From an uncultured Clostridium sp. (GTDB lineage Bacteria > Bacillota > Clostridia > TANB77 > CAG-465), in assembly GCA_900553785.1 (NCBI GenBank), contig USES01000001.1, positions 62,001 to 126,000 on the forward strand: 64,000 bases of DNA. Direction: 5' to 3'. A program made the position numbers and the translations under genes. Shown here one piece after another: positions 54,278 through 63,017 of the stretch (position 1 is its first letter; every line of letters starts with the position of its first letter). The notes beneath the pieces are model-generated. The model did not search any database, was not told where the DNA came from, and saw only the letters and a program-made list of their open reading frames with translations.

Positions 54278-54282
54278 GTCAA
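54254..54282 (-). promoter_or_regulatory. Consensus promoter of iscS-iscU-mnmA
   Basis: Minus strand: perfect TTGACA (54277-54282), 17 bp, perfect TATAAT (54254-54259). Confidence 0.85.
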
Positions 54283-54303
54283 TAGGATATAGATAAATAA
54301 AAG

Positions 54304-54330
54304 AAGTCGGGTATTGTAACACTCGACCTT
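54304..54330 (-). terminator. Weak terminator after the rrf2 gene
   Basis: Minus strand AAG-g-TCG-a-GT pairs with AC-c-CGA-CTT with a bulge and a mismatch, followed by CTTTTATTT. It overlaps the rrf2 stop and may partly separate rrf2 from iscS. Confidence 0.4.
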
Positions 54331-54724
54331 ATATCAAATCTTTCAATGTTTTACTATCTACATATTCAGCTATAACTGTATCTAATCCCTTCCAAAAAGA
54401 ATATGTTTTACATTTGTCTTTTTTTGCGCACGCGCCTTCTTCTGTTAAACAATATGTTGGGGACAAGTCACCTTCTGTCGCTCTTAAAATATCTCCTACT
54501 ATATATTCCTCTGGTTTTTTCGCAAGTCTGTATCCTCCCATATTTCCTCTAGCAGTCTCTAAAAATCCGGCTTTATTAAGCATGGCCACAATTTGCTCTA
54601 AATATTTTAAGGAAATATCTTGTCTTAGGGCAATATCTGTTAAAGGTATAAAACTACCATTACTATTTTCGCCCAAATCTATCATAACACGTAAAGCATA
54701 TCTTCCTCTTGTAGAAATTTTCAT
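54329..54724 (-). CDS. Rrf2-family transcriptional regulator, IscR-like
   Basis: 131 residues. An N-terminal winged helix (KISTRGRYALRVMIDLG, ISLKYLEQIVAML, GFLETARGNMGGYRLAK) and three cysteines in CLTEEGACAKKDKC (C-x6-C-x5-C, about 92-105). E. coli IscR has C-x5-C-x5-C binding [2Fe-2S], so this protein probably senses Fe-S status and represses the adjacent iscS operon. CymR-type Rrf2 proteins lack these cysteines. GGTGAT precedes the ATG. Confidence 0.92.
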   Translation of the reverse strand: MKISTRGRYALRVMIDLGENSNGSFIPLTDIALRQDISLKYLEQIVAMLNKAGFLETARGNMGGYRLAKKPEEYIVGDILRATEGDLSPTYCLTEEGACAKKDKCKTYSFWKGLDTVIAEYVDSKTLKDLI

Positions 54725-54767
54725 AATATTATCACCAAATATATTTTAACAAAAAAGAACAAAAAAC

Positions 54768-54792
54768 ACAAGGGACTTTTTCAGTCCCTTGT
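54768..54792 (-). terminator. Terminator of the metallohydrolase gene
   Basis: ACAAGGGACT (54768-54777) pairs perfectly with AGTCCCTTGT (54783-54792), followed on the minus strand by TTTTTTGTTC. It is ten bases after the stop at 54803. Confidence 0.9.
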
Positions 54793-54802
54793 ATTAAATA
54801 AA

Positions 54803-56344
54803 CTAATATACTTTTGTTATGCCAAAACGATTTACTCTTATTGTTTTACCTTTAAGCATTGCATATGTGGTTACTCTATCATCCGAGAAAACTTCTACCA
54901 TATTATCTTTTGCTACATTTGTTCCATGCAAAAACAAAATTGTATTTTTAATGTAACATGCATCTAAAAGATATTTAAGGTCTGAAATCGTCGCATGAGA
55001 AGAATAGTGGCCCACTTTGTACATTGCACAATTCTTAGCAAGTTTTACGCCGTTATACATCATATGAATCCCATGAGGTAAATTTATAATGTTGGTAACA
55101 CATTCAGATACATATGAGCAAAACAGCATGTTAACTCTTGAATCTGGTATTAACTTATCTGCATAAATTGCGAATGAACCCTGAGTAAACTGAGGAGATG
55201 TAACCATTAAGAAAACTGGCTTTTTTGACGCAAGCACGCCAAAAACTTCTTCTCGTTCGGTAGCAGTTATGGTTTTAAAATTCTTTGGAAGATTAAGTCC
55301 TTCTTCACCAAGAATTTTTTTGTATGCCCCAAGAGCTGCAATCCCTGAAGTGGAATCGAAATATATAGTATGCTTTGCGAGTTCTTTGCCTATTTCTTCA
55401 TGCTCCATGATATACTGCAATTCTCTTAATACTACAAGCGGCCGTTCAACTGCATTTACCATGTATATGAGTTTTTTACCGTTTTTTATAGTATCTTTTA
55501 TGAGTTCGAGATGTAAATTATAATCTTTTTGAGTGTCTCTTACTACTGGAGAAGCGCCATAAGTTGATTCAGAAACAACAAGATTAATCTTGTTTAATAC
55601 TCTTTCTGGTACTGATGACTCTATCCCTGTAACTGCGTTTCGATCTGAATAATCTCCTGTTATTAGAATGTTGAGTTCTTCTGACCTGTCCTTTAAAGTT
55701 ATAACTGTAACAGCAGCTCCAAGCACATGGCCATTTTTATAAAACTTAACATCTATTCCATCACACGGAGAAAAAGCAGCATCAAACTCTACACCAACAA
55801 CCTGCCTTTGAAGCTTTGCAACATCATTTCTTGTAAATAGGATCTCTGGCTTATCGTTAAAAATATCTTTAGATTTAAATTCAAATCGTCTCTTGTTTTT
55901 TCCTTTAAACTTCGATTTGTTGCGTCTTTCATTGCATATTGTCTTCTTTCTTCTTTTGCGCTCGTTTTTCCACTCGCCCATTTTCTTTGTGAAGTTATCC
56001 AACATAATATCTGCTGTAAATCCCAGCATTAACGGAAACATTACTTTACTTTCTGTTGTTGTATATATTTTACCTCCAAACCCTTCGTTCATGAGATATG
56101 GAAATCTACCTATATGATCTGTATGGAAATGTGTAGCTATTGCAAAATCCAGTTCATCAGGCTTATACGGGAATTTTTCGTGATTGTTCGATTCCCACTT
56201 ACTCTCTTGGAAAAGTCCACAATCTACTACAAATTTGACCTCCCGGCCATCCGACCAATTTACTTTAAAAAGGATATTGCTACCTGTTACTTCCTCACTG
56301 TGCGAAGAAATATATACCCATATGTTAGTACTAGATATATCCAA
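54803..56344 (-). CDS. Metallo-beta-lactamase/beta-CASP-like RNA or nucleic-acid hydrolase with a basic insertion
   Basis: 513 residues. THFHTDHIGRFPYLM (about 70), GHVLGAAV and TGDYSDRN give the metallo-beta-lactamase metal ligands; STYGAS, a central beta-CASP-like helical part and YSSHATISDLKYLL complete the fold of CPSF/YSH1-type nucleases. Between the first MBL motifs and the VVGVEF segment, residues about 123-165 are an extremely basic insertion (ERKRRKKTIC, KFKGKNKRRF) suited to RNA binding. It has its own terminator and no operon partner. The C-terminal Zn ligand His in LHGTNVAKD replaces the usual HGE. Substrate unknown. Confidence 0.75.
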   Translation of the reverse strand: MDISSTNIWVYISSHSEEVTGSNILFKVNWSDGREVKFVVDCGLFQESKWESNNHEKFPYKPDELDFAIATHFHTDHIGRFPYLMNEGFGGKIYTTTESKVMFPLMLGFTADIMLDNFTKKMGEWKNERKRRKKTICNERRNKSKFKGKNKRRFEFKSKDIFNDKPEILFTRNDVAKLQRQVVGVEFDAAFSPCDGIDVKFYKNGHVLGAAVTVITLKDRSEELNILITGDYSDRNAVTGIESSVPERVLNKINLVVSESTYGASPVVRDTQKDYNLHLELIKDTIKNGKKLIYMVNAVERPLVVLRELQYIMEHEEIGKELAKHTIYFDSTSGIAALGAYKKILGEEGLNLPKNFKTITATEREEVFGVLASKKPVFLMVTSPQFTQGSFAIYADKLIPDSRVNMLFCSYVSECVTNIINLPHGIHMMYNGVKLAKNCAMYKVGHYSSHATISDLKYLLDACYIKNTILFLHGTNVAKDNMVEVFSDDRVTTYAMLKGKTIRVNRFGITKVY

Positions 56345-56532
56345 AATAAATTCCCTCCAAATTTAATTAAATTTTGAGCTTTATGCTTCATGCTTACATT
56401 TTAACATTTTAAGCTTATATTTACAACAATTTTACAACAATTTACAGTAATTTCTATAACATATAACAAATTTTGCATATTTTACATATATTAAATATAA
56501 CTGCAAAAAACTGCAAAGAACAGTTTTTTATT
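56345..56532. other. Intergenic region between metallohydrolase and P-type ATPase
   Basis: 188 AT-rich bases with repeated TTTACA-like words (ACAACAATTTTACAACAATTTACAG, in part, around 56420-56450). GGAGGGAATTT gives the ribosome binding site of the metallohydrolase. No convincing promoter or terminator. Confidence 0.4.
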
Positions 56533-58962
56533 TTACTCCCTAGAAGCTTTCTTTACGGTTTTTGTAAAAAAGTCTCTAACATTCCATAGAGCATTTATAT
56601 TAAATACCTTTCCATTTATCCAATTAAATAAGAAAAATAACAGACATGCTATCATACATATTACGAACAGCAACGGCAATACTTCCTTTGTAATAACAAT
56701 AGAAAATAACCCATTAAAGACAGTTATTTCTACCACTAATATTACTAGCATCAAATAAAAAAGAATTGTTCTAATCCACTGAGATTGACGACTAGTCTCA
56801 CTTTTTTTATTTGATTTAAATATATCCAAAGGCTTACACATACTTGACAATAGCAATATTCCTATAAAGCCAGTCACAACTACACACATGCTTGAATATA
56901 TTTCTGGTGCAATCCTATATCTTCCGCATAGTATCACAGTAATAATTATACAAATAACATCTGTAATAGCCGTTCCAAGGGCTTTAGAAACTACATTTTT
57001 TAAAAAATGTTTTTTGGCTCTTTCTTTATTTGGTTCCAACGCTAATACAAAAGACGGAATACCTATTGTTACTACACTTATTAGCGTCAGCTGTATCGGC
57101 ATAAATGGATACGGCATACTTGCAACTAAGAAAAATAAAGCAAGTATTGTTGAATATATAGTTTTAGACAAAAATAATGTCGCCGATCTTTCTATATTAT
57201 TTATTGTTCTTCTACCCTCTTCAACAATTTGAGGCATAGACGAAAATTCAGAATCTAAAAGTACAAGTTCAGAAATATTACGAGTAGCGTCACTACCACT
57301 GGCAATAGCAATACTACAGTCAGATTCTTTTAGTGCTAGTACATCATTTACACCGTCACCCGTCATTGCAACTGTATGTCCTTTTTCCTTCAAAGCTTTA
57401 ATAATTTCTTTTTTTTGAATTGGAGTTACACGTCCAAATATAACATAATCATCGACTATTCTATCTATTTCATCCTCTGAATTTATAGTTTGCATATCTA
57501 TATATTTATCACTATTATCTAGTCCAACCTTTTTAGCAACATTTGCTACAGTTATAGGATTATCACCAGATATAAGTTTAATATCCACACCTTGTTCTTT
57601 GAAAAACTTTAATGTTTCTTTCGCATTTTTTCTAATAGCATCACTAATCAATATTAAGCCTAAAACTTCCAAGTTGTCTGGCAAGTTTCTCTCTTTAAAA
57701 TCATTGTTTGAATGAACCAACACCATTACTCTATAATCTTTAGTAAACTCTTCTATTTTCTTTTGATATTCGGAATATTTTTCTTTTAGCACAAACTCAG
57801 GTGCTCCAATTACAAAGCTTCCTTCGTTCTCAAAACTTATTCCTGACCACTTCTTTTGAGATGAAAATGATATTTTGATTGTAGCTTTCCACTGACCAAC
57901 TTTAGAATACTTCTCCCTAATGGCATCAATAGTAGAATTTTCATCCTCAGAAGCATACGCTATTTCATTTAGAATTTTTTCTATTTTTTCTTTCTTACAA
58001 GACATTTCAACTACATCATCTAGCTTCATTTTTCCTTCAGTAATGGTTCCTGTTTTATCTAAACATAAAGTATCTACTCTGGCAAGTGCCTCTATACAAT
58101 ATAACTCCTGAACAAGTACCTTTCTTTTAGAAAGTCTAATTACACTAACGGCTAAAACCGTACTAGTTAAAAGTATCAACCCTTCTGGTATCATCCCTAT
58201 AATGGCTGCAACTGTATTTACAACAGCATATTTTATACTATTGCCATCTAAATTATATTGATGTAAAAAAAGAAGAATACCAATTGGTACTATAGCTACA
58301 GATACAACTCTTACAATTTCATTTAGTGACTTCATTATCTCAGAATTTATTGTTTTTAACTTCTTAGCACCACTTGAAATCTTTGAGGCATAATTATCAT
58401 CTGCGACATGAATTACTTGTGCTTTGCAATTTCCACTACCAATAAAACTTCCAGAAAGTAAAGTATCTCCCTTTGACTTATAAATCGGATCTGATTCCCC
58501 AGTAATAAAAGCCTCATTAGCCTCTACCTCACCGTCTAATATTACACAATCAGTAACTATTTGATCTCCTGAATTTATAAGTAACAAGTCATCTAATACA
58601 ATCTCATTTATTCCTATTTCTTTGTTTTTACCATCTCTTAAACAATTAACTTTAACCTGCGCAAGCACAGACAATTTGTCTATTGCTCTTTTAGATTTTA
58701 TTTCCTGTATAATACTAATTGCTGTATTACATGAAATTATTATTAAAAACAGTAAATTTTTATATGACCCAACAAGTAATACTGCTATCCCTAGTATTAT
58801 ATTGGTAAAATTGAATAACGTAAATATGTTTTCAACTAATATTCTTTTTATACTTTTAGTCGGGTTAGAAGTATCATAATTTACCTGACGCTTTTTAATT
58901 CTTTCATTTACTTCTTTGCTTGTTAACCCCGTATCTATAATGTTTTTTTCTAAATTTTTCAT
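56533..58962 (-). CDS. Cation-translocating P-type ATPase
   Basis: 809 residues. An actuator-domain TGESDP (about 155), MIPEGLILL in the fourth membrane helix (about 260), phosphorylation site CLDKTGTITEG (about Asp301), and TGDGVNDVLALKESD (about 545). Eight to ten membrane helices are seen, the last group after residue 600. The PEGL motif groups it with P2/P3-type ATPases for Ca2+, Mn2+ or Mg2+ rather than heavy metals (no CPC). No N-terminal metal-binding domain. It is monocistronic, with a dyad in its leader. Confidence 0.9.
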   Translation of the reverse strand: MKNLEKNIIDTGLTSKEVNERIKKRQVNYDTSNPTKSIKRILVENIFTLFNFTNIILGIAVLLVGSYKNLLFLIIISCNTAISIIQEIKSKRAIDKLSVLAQVKVNCLRDGKNKEIGINEIVLDDLLLINSGDQIVTDCVILDGEVEANEAFITGESDPIYKSKGDTLLSGSFIGSGNCKAQVIHVADDNYASKISSGAKKLKTINSEIMKSLNEIVRVVSVAIVPIGILLFLHQYNLDGNSIKYAVVNTVAAIIGMIPEGLILLTSTVLAVSVIRLSKRKVLVQELYCIEALARVDTLCLDKTGTITEGKMKLDDVVEMSCKKEKIEKILNEIAYASEDENSTIDAIREKYSKVGQWKATIKISFSSQKKWSGISFENEGSFVIGAPEFVLKEKYSEYQKKIEEFTKDYRVMVLVHSNNDFKERNLPDNLEVLGLILISDAIRKNAKETLKFFKEQGVDIKLISGDNPITVANVAKKVGLDNSDKYIDMQTINSEDEIDRIVDDYVIFGRVTPIQKKEIIKALKEKGHTVAMTGDGVNDVLALKESDCSIAIASGSDATRNISELVLLDSEFSSMPQIVEEGRRTINNIERSATLFLSKTIYSTILALFFLVASMPYPFMPIQLTLISVVTIGIPSFVLALEPNKERAKKHFLKNVVSKALGTAITDVICIIITVILCGRYRIAPEIYSSMCVVVTGFIGILLLSSMCKPLDIFKSNKKSETSRQSQWIRTILFYLMLVILVVEITVFNGLFSIVITKEVLPLLFVICMIACLLFFLFNWINGKVFNINALWNVRDFFTKTVKKASRE

Positions 58963-58993
58963 ATTATTATTTTCCCTTATTTACAAGCACAAA

Positions 58994-59008
58994 AGGTAAT
59001 TTTTACCT
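58994..59008. promoter_or_regulatory. Short dyad in the leader of the P-type ATPase
   Basis: AGGTAA (58994-58999) and TTACCT (59003-59008) are inverted with TTT between. About 15-30 bases downstream of the -10, it could be an operator or an RNA hairpin. Confidence 0.4.
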
Positions 59009-59023
59009 CTCAATTGCGAATAT

Positions 59024-59052
59024 ATTATACACTAATCATAACTATAAGTAAA
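59024..59052 (-). promoter_or_regulatory. Promoter of the P-type ATPase
   Basis: Minus strand: TTTACT (59047-59052), 17 bp, TATAAT (59024-59029), with GTG just before the -10. Confidence 0.7.
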
Positions 59053-59069
59053 CAAAATAAAATACAAAA

Positions 59070-59097
59070 ATGTCTTGTGGTATCACCCCCAAGACAT
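59070..59097 (-). terminator. Terminator of the spoIIIA operon
   Basis: ATGTCTTG (59070-59077) pairs with CAAGACAT (59090-59097), with a further GGT/ACC pairing inside, followed on the minus strand by TTTTGTATTTT. Confidence 0.85.
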
Positions 59098-59123
59098 ATA
59101 TTATAAAAATCAATACTTAAAAA

Positions 59124-59702
59124 TTATTTCGACTGAGTTATAGTTATTTTATCCGCATCTATTCCAAGTTCATCTTGTATTATTTTCTCTATTAGTGCAA
59201 TCTCTGTTTCAGTGAGCTCTTCTTCAGATTCTACAATAACATTTACGTTATCACCTGTTGGAACTATAACAAGATTTTTTATTCCTTTAGACTTTATTAA
59301 ATTTTCAACAATACTTATAACATGTTTTCTTTTTATAACATCAGCTAACTTTTCTTGATACTGTTCTTTTGTAGAAGTATCTTGCTCACTAGATATAGCA
59401 GCCTTATATGTTTCTTCTAATTCAGAAAACATATTGTCTCTTTGAGATCTAAATGTTGCAAGACTACTTTCAGTGTACTTTTTACTATTGTTAGTATTTG
59501 TATTGCTTTCAGTATATATAGATACATTATTGCTATTTGAACCTATATTATCATATAAAAAAACATCAGCTCCAGAAACATGAACAGTTTGCCCTAAATC
59601 TTTTTCTCTTTCCGGATCATATTTGTAATTTATATATCCTGCAATCATAATCATAAAAGATAAACTTAAAAGTGCAAGTTGACTTCTTTTAATAATTTTC
59701 AA
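59124..59702 (-). CDS. spoIIIAH: Stage III sporulation protein AH
   Basis: About 192 residues. A short basic N-terminus and one membrane segment (about 9-25, ALLSLSFMIMIAGYINY), then a forespore-intermembrane-space domain ending in the YscJ/FliF-like ring fold (DVIKRKHVISIVENLIKS to IIQDELGIDADKITI). SpoIIIAH of the mother cell meets forespore SpoIIQ to form the feeding channel. TTG 59702 is chosen: GGAGGG (59709-59714) is six bases upstream and KIIKRSQLALLSL is the usual start. No spoIIQ is in the window. Confidence 0.93.
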   Translation of the reverse strand: MKIIKRSQLALLSLSFMIMIAGYINYKYDPEREKDLGQTVHVSGADVFLYDNIGSNSNNVSIYTESNTNTNNSKKYTESSLATFRSQRDNMFSELEETYKAAISSEQDTSTKEQYQEKLADVIKRKHVISIVENLIKSKGIKNLVIVPTGDNVNVIVESEEELTETEIALIEKIIQDELGIDADKITITQSK

Positions 59703-59715
59703 ATCAATCCCTCCG

Positions 59716-60249
59716 CTATTTTTCAAATACACTTATTTTATACAATGGTATACCAGTAATACATGACACCGCCTCTTTAATTTTAGCCGAGTTGCTATTT
59801 GCTCCTATTGCAACTATTATCGCGCCTTCTGCAGTTGCAAGCTCTGTACTTTCTACAATGGGCGTTTTACCACTTACTCCATCTTGGTAAGCAACACTTT
59901 TTTGAGTAACTGAAGTTATACTTGTTCTACCATTAGACTTTTCCTCATCTGTATTTTCTTTAATATCATATACAGGAACTATTTTATCTGTTGTCGAATA
60001 ATTAATCATCACACTAACTTCACTAACTCCGCTGATTTCACTTAATATTTTTTCTAAACGTTCTTCTGTACTTATTTTACTCTCTACGGTTATATTACTA
60101 CTATTTGTTTCCACCACCTTATTGTCTTTTTTTAATACATAATTTAGAACAAATAACAACATAGCCATTAAACATAAAGCTAATATCAAATTCTGAGTCT
60201 TCTTATCATTATCCAATATATGCTTTAATTTATTTATATATTTCTCCAT
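59716..60249 (-). CDS. spoIIIAG: Stage III sporulation protein AG
   Basis: 177 residues: one N-terminal membrane segment (about 19-38, LILALCLMAMLLFVLNYVL) and an extracytoplasmic ring-building domain (EERLEKILSEISGVSEVSVMINYST to SCITGIPLYKISVF). SpoIIIAG forms a large ring in the intermembrane space of the mother cell-forespore channel. Order and spacing (five bases after spoIIIAF) match the conserved operon. Confidence 0.93.
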   Translation of the reverse strand: MEKYINKLKHILDNDKKTQNLILALCLMAMLLFVLNYVLKKDNKVVETNSSNITVESKISTEERLEKILSEISGVSEVSVMINYSTTDKIVPVYDIKENTDEEKSNGRTSITSVTQKSVAYQDGVSGKTPIVESTELATAEGAIIVAIGANSNSAKIKEAVSCITGIPLYKISVFEK

Positions 60250-60254
60250 ATTTG

Positions 60255-60776
60255 TTATTCTCCTTTATTAACAATCTTTAACATATTTGATGGTATATCA
60301 TACTCCGATATAATTTTATCTAATACTAATTTAGCCATACTTATGCTTCCGTCTGTTGTATAAACAATTACTTCCTCTATTTTATAATCCTCGTTTAACT
60401 CAACTTCAACTTTTTCTACTGTCGTAATGTCTTTTAGATTTTTAGAAAACTTATCAAACAACTCTTCTTCTAAATTAGTTTTTACTCTACTAACTATCGT
60501 AGTATTCATATATTCCTTAAATTTTAAATCTCCTTGTTGAGTCGCATTAGATGTCCCTGTATTATTTGAAATAGCAAGAAGTGCATTATCTATAGCCTCT
60601 TCAACGCCATTTCCTTTTAAAAAGTTAAATACTGGAGATATTATAGTTAGTATTATAAGAAGTGATATAAAACTAGAAACATATTTTTTGAGTTTTGTAT
60701 TTGGTAAAAACAATTCTAATATTATTGCAAAAATAGCAATATACAATATACTTGTCACATATTCTTTAAAATCCAT
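60255..60776 (-). CDS. spoIIIAF: Stage III sporulation protein AF
   Basis: About 173 residues: two N-terminal membrane segments (about 8-25 and 32-50, with LELFLPNTKLKKYVSSFISL between) and a soluble domain with VEVELNEDYKIEEVIVYT (ring-building-like). ATG 60776 is chosen because GAGGTGG lies five bases upstream; the GTG at 60785 would overlap that site. Channel component. Confidence 0.92.
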   Translation of the reverse strand: MDFKEYVTSILYIAIFAIILELFLPNTKLKKYVSSFISLLIILTIISPVFNFLKGNGVEEAIDNALLAISNNTGTSNATQQGDLKFKEYMNTTIVSRVKTNLEEELFDKFSKNLKDITTVEKVEVELNEDYKIEEVIVYTTDGSISMAKLVLDKIISEYDIPSNMLKIVNKGE

Positions 60777-60790
60777 TATTACCACCTCAT

Positions 60791-61915
60791 TTATTCTATT
60801 ACTTTCCCTACAAGTGACATTACTATTGATATTGAAATTATGAACGTCACACTTGTACTTATTAAAACTCCTAGCATTGTTTTAAATACATCAGAAAACT
60901 TATCTAAAAGTTTTACTACACTTTTATCCGTATTTATGCTCTCAGCTACAGCAGTTATAAAACTTGTAACTATAACAGTAATTGTTAATTTTACAACTGG
61001 CCCAAACATAACAATTATTAAAGTAATTACAGCTAACACTCCTGCAGTCTTGGATATTATTTCTGTTGCTCCCATTACAAACTCCACACTGTCTGACACA
61101 AATTTTCCAACCACAGGTATTACTCCAGATACAGCTGTCTGTGTGGCCTTTAATGTTACTCCATCAACACTAGTGGTAACTGAAGTTCCAAGTGATGTAA
61201 CACCTAAAAATACACTTAACAAAATAGCATTTATCCACAATGCAGTCTTATTACACATGCTTCCAAATTTTTCTAAATCTATTTTTTCTGATATGCTTGT
61301 GATAATACTAAAAACAATAGTAACCGTAATAAGCGGCATAATTACATAATTCACGCTAAAACTTATTAGCTGAACAATTAACAATATAGCCGGTTCAACT
61401 ATTCCAACCGTAGTAACAGCTCCTGTAAGTATAAGTAATGACATTAAAAAAGGTGATACAATTTGAACTATAGAACTTTGAATCCCAACCACTTTCTTAA
61501 CAGTATCTGCAAATTCTCCAAAAGTAACTAACAAATATGCAACTATTACAAATACTGTTAAAATATTAGCCACTTTGGTTATTGTACTATCGTTATCTAG
61601 CTCTAATGCTTTCATCACACCAACTATTACTATAAATGTAAGAAGAAACAATACTTCTTTCATACATGGTATAATTGAATCTTTAACGCTTCCTGCAATC
61701 TTTTTCAAAATGGTATCATATTCAATACTCTTCCCACTAATTAAGTCTTCTGAAATATCTTGCAAATTCATTCCTTCAGTATATTCATTTAATTCTTCTA
61801 TAATACTATTTAATCCTACATCTTCAGATACTTGATTAGTATCAAACGCATATAAAAGATTATTGCTTAAAAAACATATTCCAAACAATATAATTAACAC
61901 ACTTACTCGTCTCAT
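60791..61915 (-). CDS. spoIIIAE: Stage III sporulation protein AE
   Basis: 374 residues. A signal-like N-terminus (VSVLIILFGICFLSNNLLYA), a short extracytoplasmic helix region, and about seven membrane segments after residue 85, including SVNYVIMPLITVTIVFSII and the conserved LWINAILLSVFLGVTSLGTS. Largest membrane protein of the SpoIIIA channel. ATGA overlap with spoIIIAD. Length close to the B. subtilis protein (about 400). Confidence 0.93.
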   Translation of the reverse strand: MRRVSVLIILFGICFLSNNLLYAFDTNQVSEDVGLNSIIEELNEYTEGMNLQDISEDLISGKSIEYDTILKKIAGSVKDSIIPCMKEVLFLLTFIVIVGVMKALELDNDSTITKVANILTVFVIVAYLLVTFGEFADTVKKVVGIQSSIVQIVSPFLMSLLILTGAVTTVGIVEPAILLIVQLISFSVNYVIMPLITVTIVFSIITSISEKIDLEKFGSMCNKTALWINAILLSVFLGVTSLGTSVTTSVDGVTLKATQTAVSGVIPVVGKFVSDSVEFVMGATEIISKTAGVLAVITLIIVMFGPVVKLTITVIVTSFITAVAESINTDKSVVKLLDKFSDVFKTMLGVLISTSVTFIISISIVMSLVGKVIE

Positions 61916-62295
61916 AAAAGCCCCACTATCTGCTCTAAAATTTGGCTAAGTATTGGCAAAGTTAAGGTCACTATCATAACCTTGCCAGCCATTTCTAATT
62001 TAGTGCCAATGGCACTTTCTTTTGCATCTATGCACAAATTTTTACCAAATTCTACTAAATAAACAATACCTGAAACCTTTAGTATGAGTGTTAAATACTT
62101 TGACTCAGTCTTTGAAATAGCACTTAGTTTATCTAGAACATTAAATATTCCGTCTATATTTGAAACTACATATATCATTATGACAACGCTAGCAATTATT
62201 GAAATTAAGCATGCGATAGATTTATTTTGTTCTCTAACTATAACTATTAGTATAACTGCTGTAATGCAAAAAGCACAAACTTTAATTATATTCAT
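61912..62295 (-). CDS. spoIIIAD: Stage III sporulation protein AD
   Basis: 127 residues with four membrane segments (about 3-20, 27-48, 68-85, 104-122). IGTKLEMAGKVMIVTLTLPIL is a typical SpoIIIAD stretch. Paralogous in fold to SpoIIIAC. It follows spoIIIAC by nine bases. Confidence 0.93.
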   Translation of the reverse strand: MNIIKVCAFCITAVILIVIVREQNKSIACLISIIASVVIMIYVVSNIDGIFNVLDKLSAISKTESKYLTLILKVSGIVYLVEFGKNLCIDAKESAIGTKLEMAGKVMIVTLTLPILSQILEQIVGLL

Positions 62296-62304
62296 TTCTC
62301 ACCA

Positions 62305-62499
62305 TTACAAGTTAAATACACTTCTTACAGTGTTAAATAATTCACTTATCTTGCTAATTACCAACATTAAAACAATAATTAAACCAGTTATAGTTATCAT
62401 CATTGCTTGATCTTCACGTCCAGCTTTTGATAGCACTTGATTTAATACTGCAACCAATATTCCTATTCCGGCTATTTTAAAAAGTAAATCTACTTCCAA
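62305..62499 (-). CDS. spoIIIAC: Stage III sporulation protein AC
   Basis: About 64 residues with two membrane helices separated by SKAGREDQAMMI, as in B. subtilis SpoIIIAC (68 residues). TTG 62499 is chosen: GGGGTGAT precedes it, and EVDLLFKIAGIGILVAVLN is the family start. A GTG at 62508 overlaps the ribosome site. Confidence 0.93.
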   Translation of the reverse strand: MEVDLLFKIAGIGILVAVLNQVLSKAGREDQAMMITITGLIIVLMLVISKISELFNTVRSVFNL

Positions 62500-62510
62500 T
62501 AATATCACCC

Positions 62511-63017
62511 CTATATTATGACTATAGCTAGCATTAAACCAGCTACAAGACCAATTGTCCTATACAACTTGCTGTTTTTGTTTTTCTCTTCTTTTGCATC
62601 TAACTCTAAATCTTCTATAGTTTTTATGGTATTATTCATAATCCCAACCTGAGATTCTACATCACTAGTTCCAAGTGATGTTATACAATTAGAAATAATC
62701 TGCTTATCATAAGGCTTAAGAGCTAACATATTGTTAATCTCATGAACTACCATCTCCTCAGAATATGTATTTTCCAAAATCGATGTAGATATACTTCCCA
62801 TTACATCTTTTAAATCAGAAGTAAAATCTTGTCTTGAAGCTTCTATTGCATTAGGTAAAGTAGTTAAATTATAACTAATATCATTACTTATTCTTCTAAA
62901 CAATACTTTGCTTTCTCTTAATATTTGTTCTCTTTGTTCATATTTTCTAGCCTTTTTTATACCTATTATTGTTGGTATAGAAACTAAAACTAATACTAAC
63001 ACACATTTGATAGCCAT
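62511..63017 (-). CDS. spoIIIAB: Stage III sporulation protein AB
   Basis: 168 residues: an N-terminal membrane segment (about 3-18), a helical cytoplasmic domain with ISYNLTTLPNAIEA and LGTSDVESQVGIM (GspF/T2SS F-like), and a C-terminal membrane segment (LYRTIGLVAGLMLAIVII). Start overlaps the end of spoIIIAA by 22 bases. Confidence 0.93.
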   Translation of the reverse strand: MAIKCVLVLVLVSIPTIIGIKKARKYEQREQILRESKVLFRRISNDISYNLTTLPNAIEASRQDFTSDLKDVMGSISTSILENTYSEEMVVHEINNMLALKPYDKQIISNCITSLGTSDVESQVGIMNNTIKTIEDLELDAKEEKNKNSKLYRTIGLVAGLMLAIVII

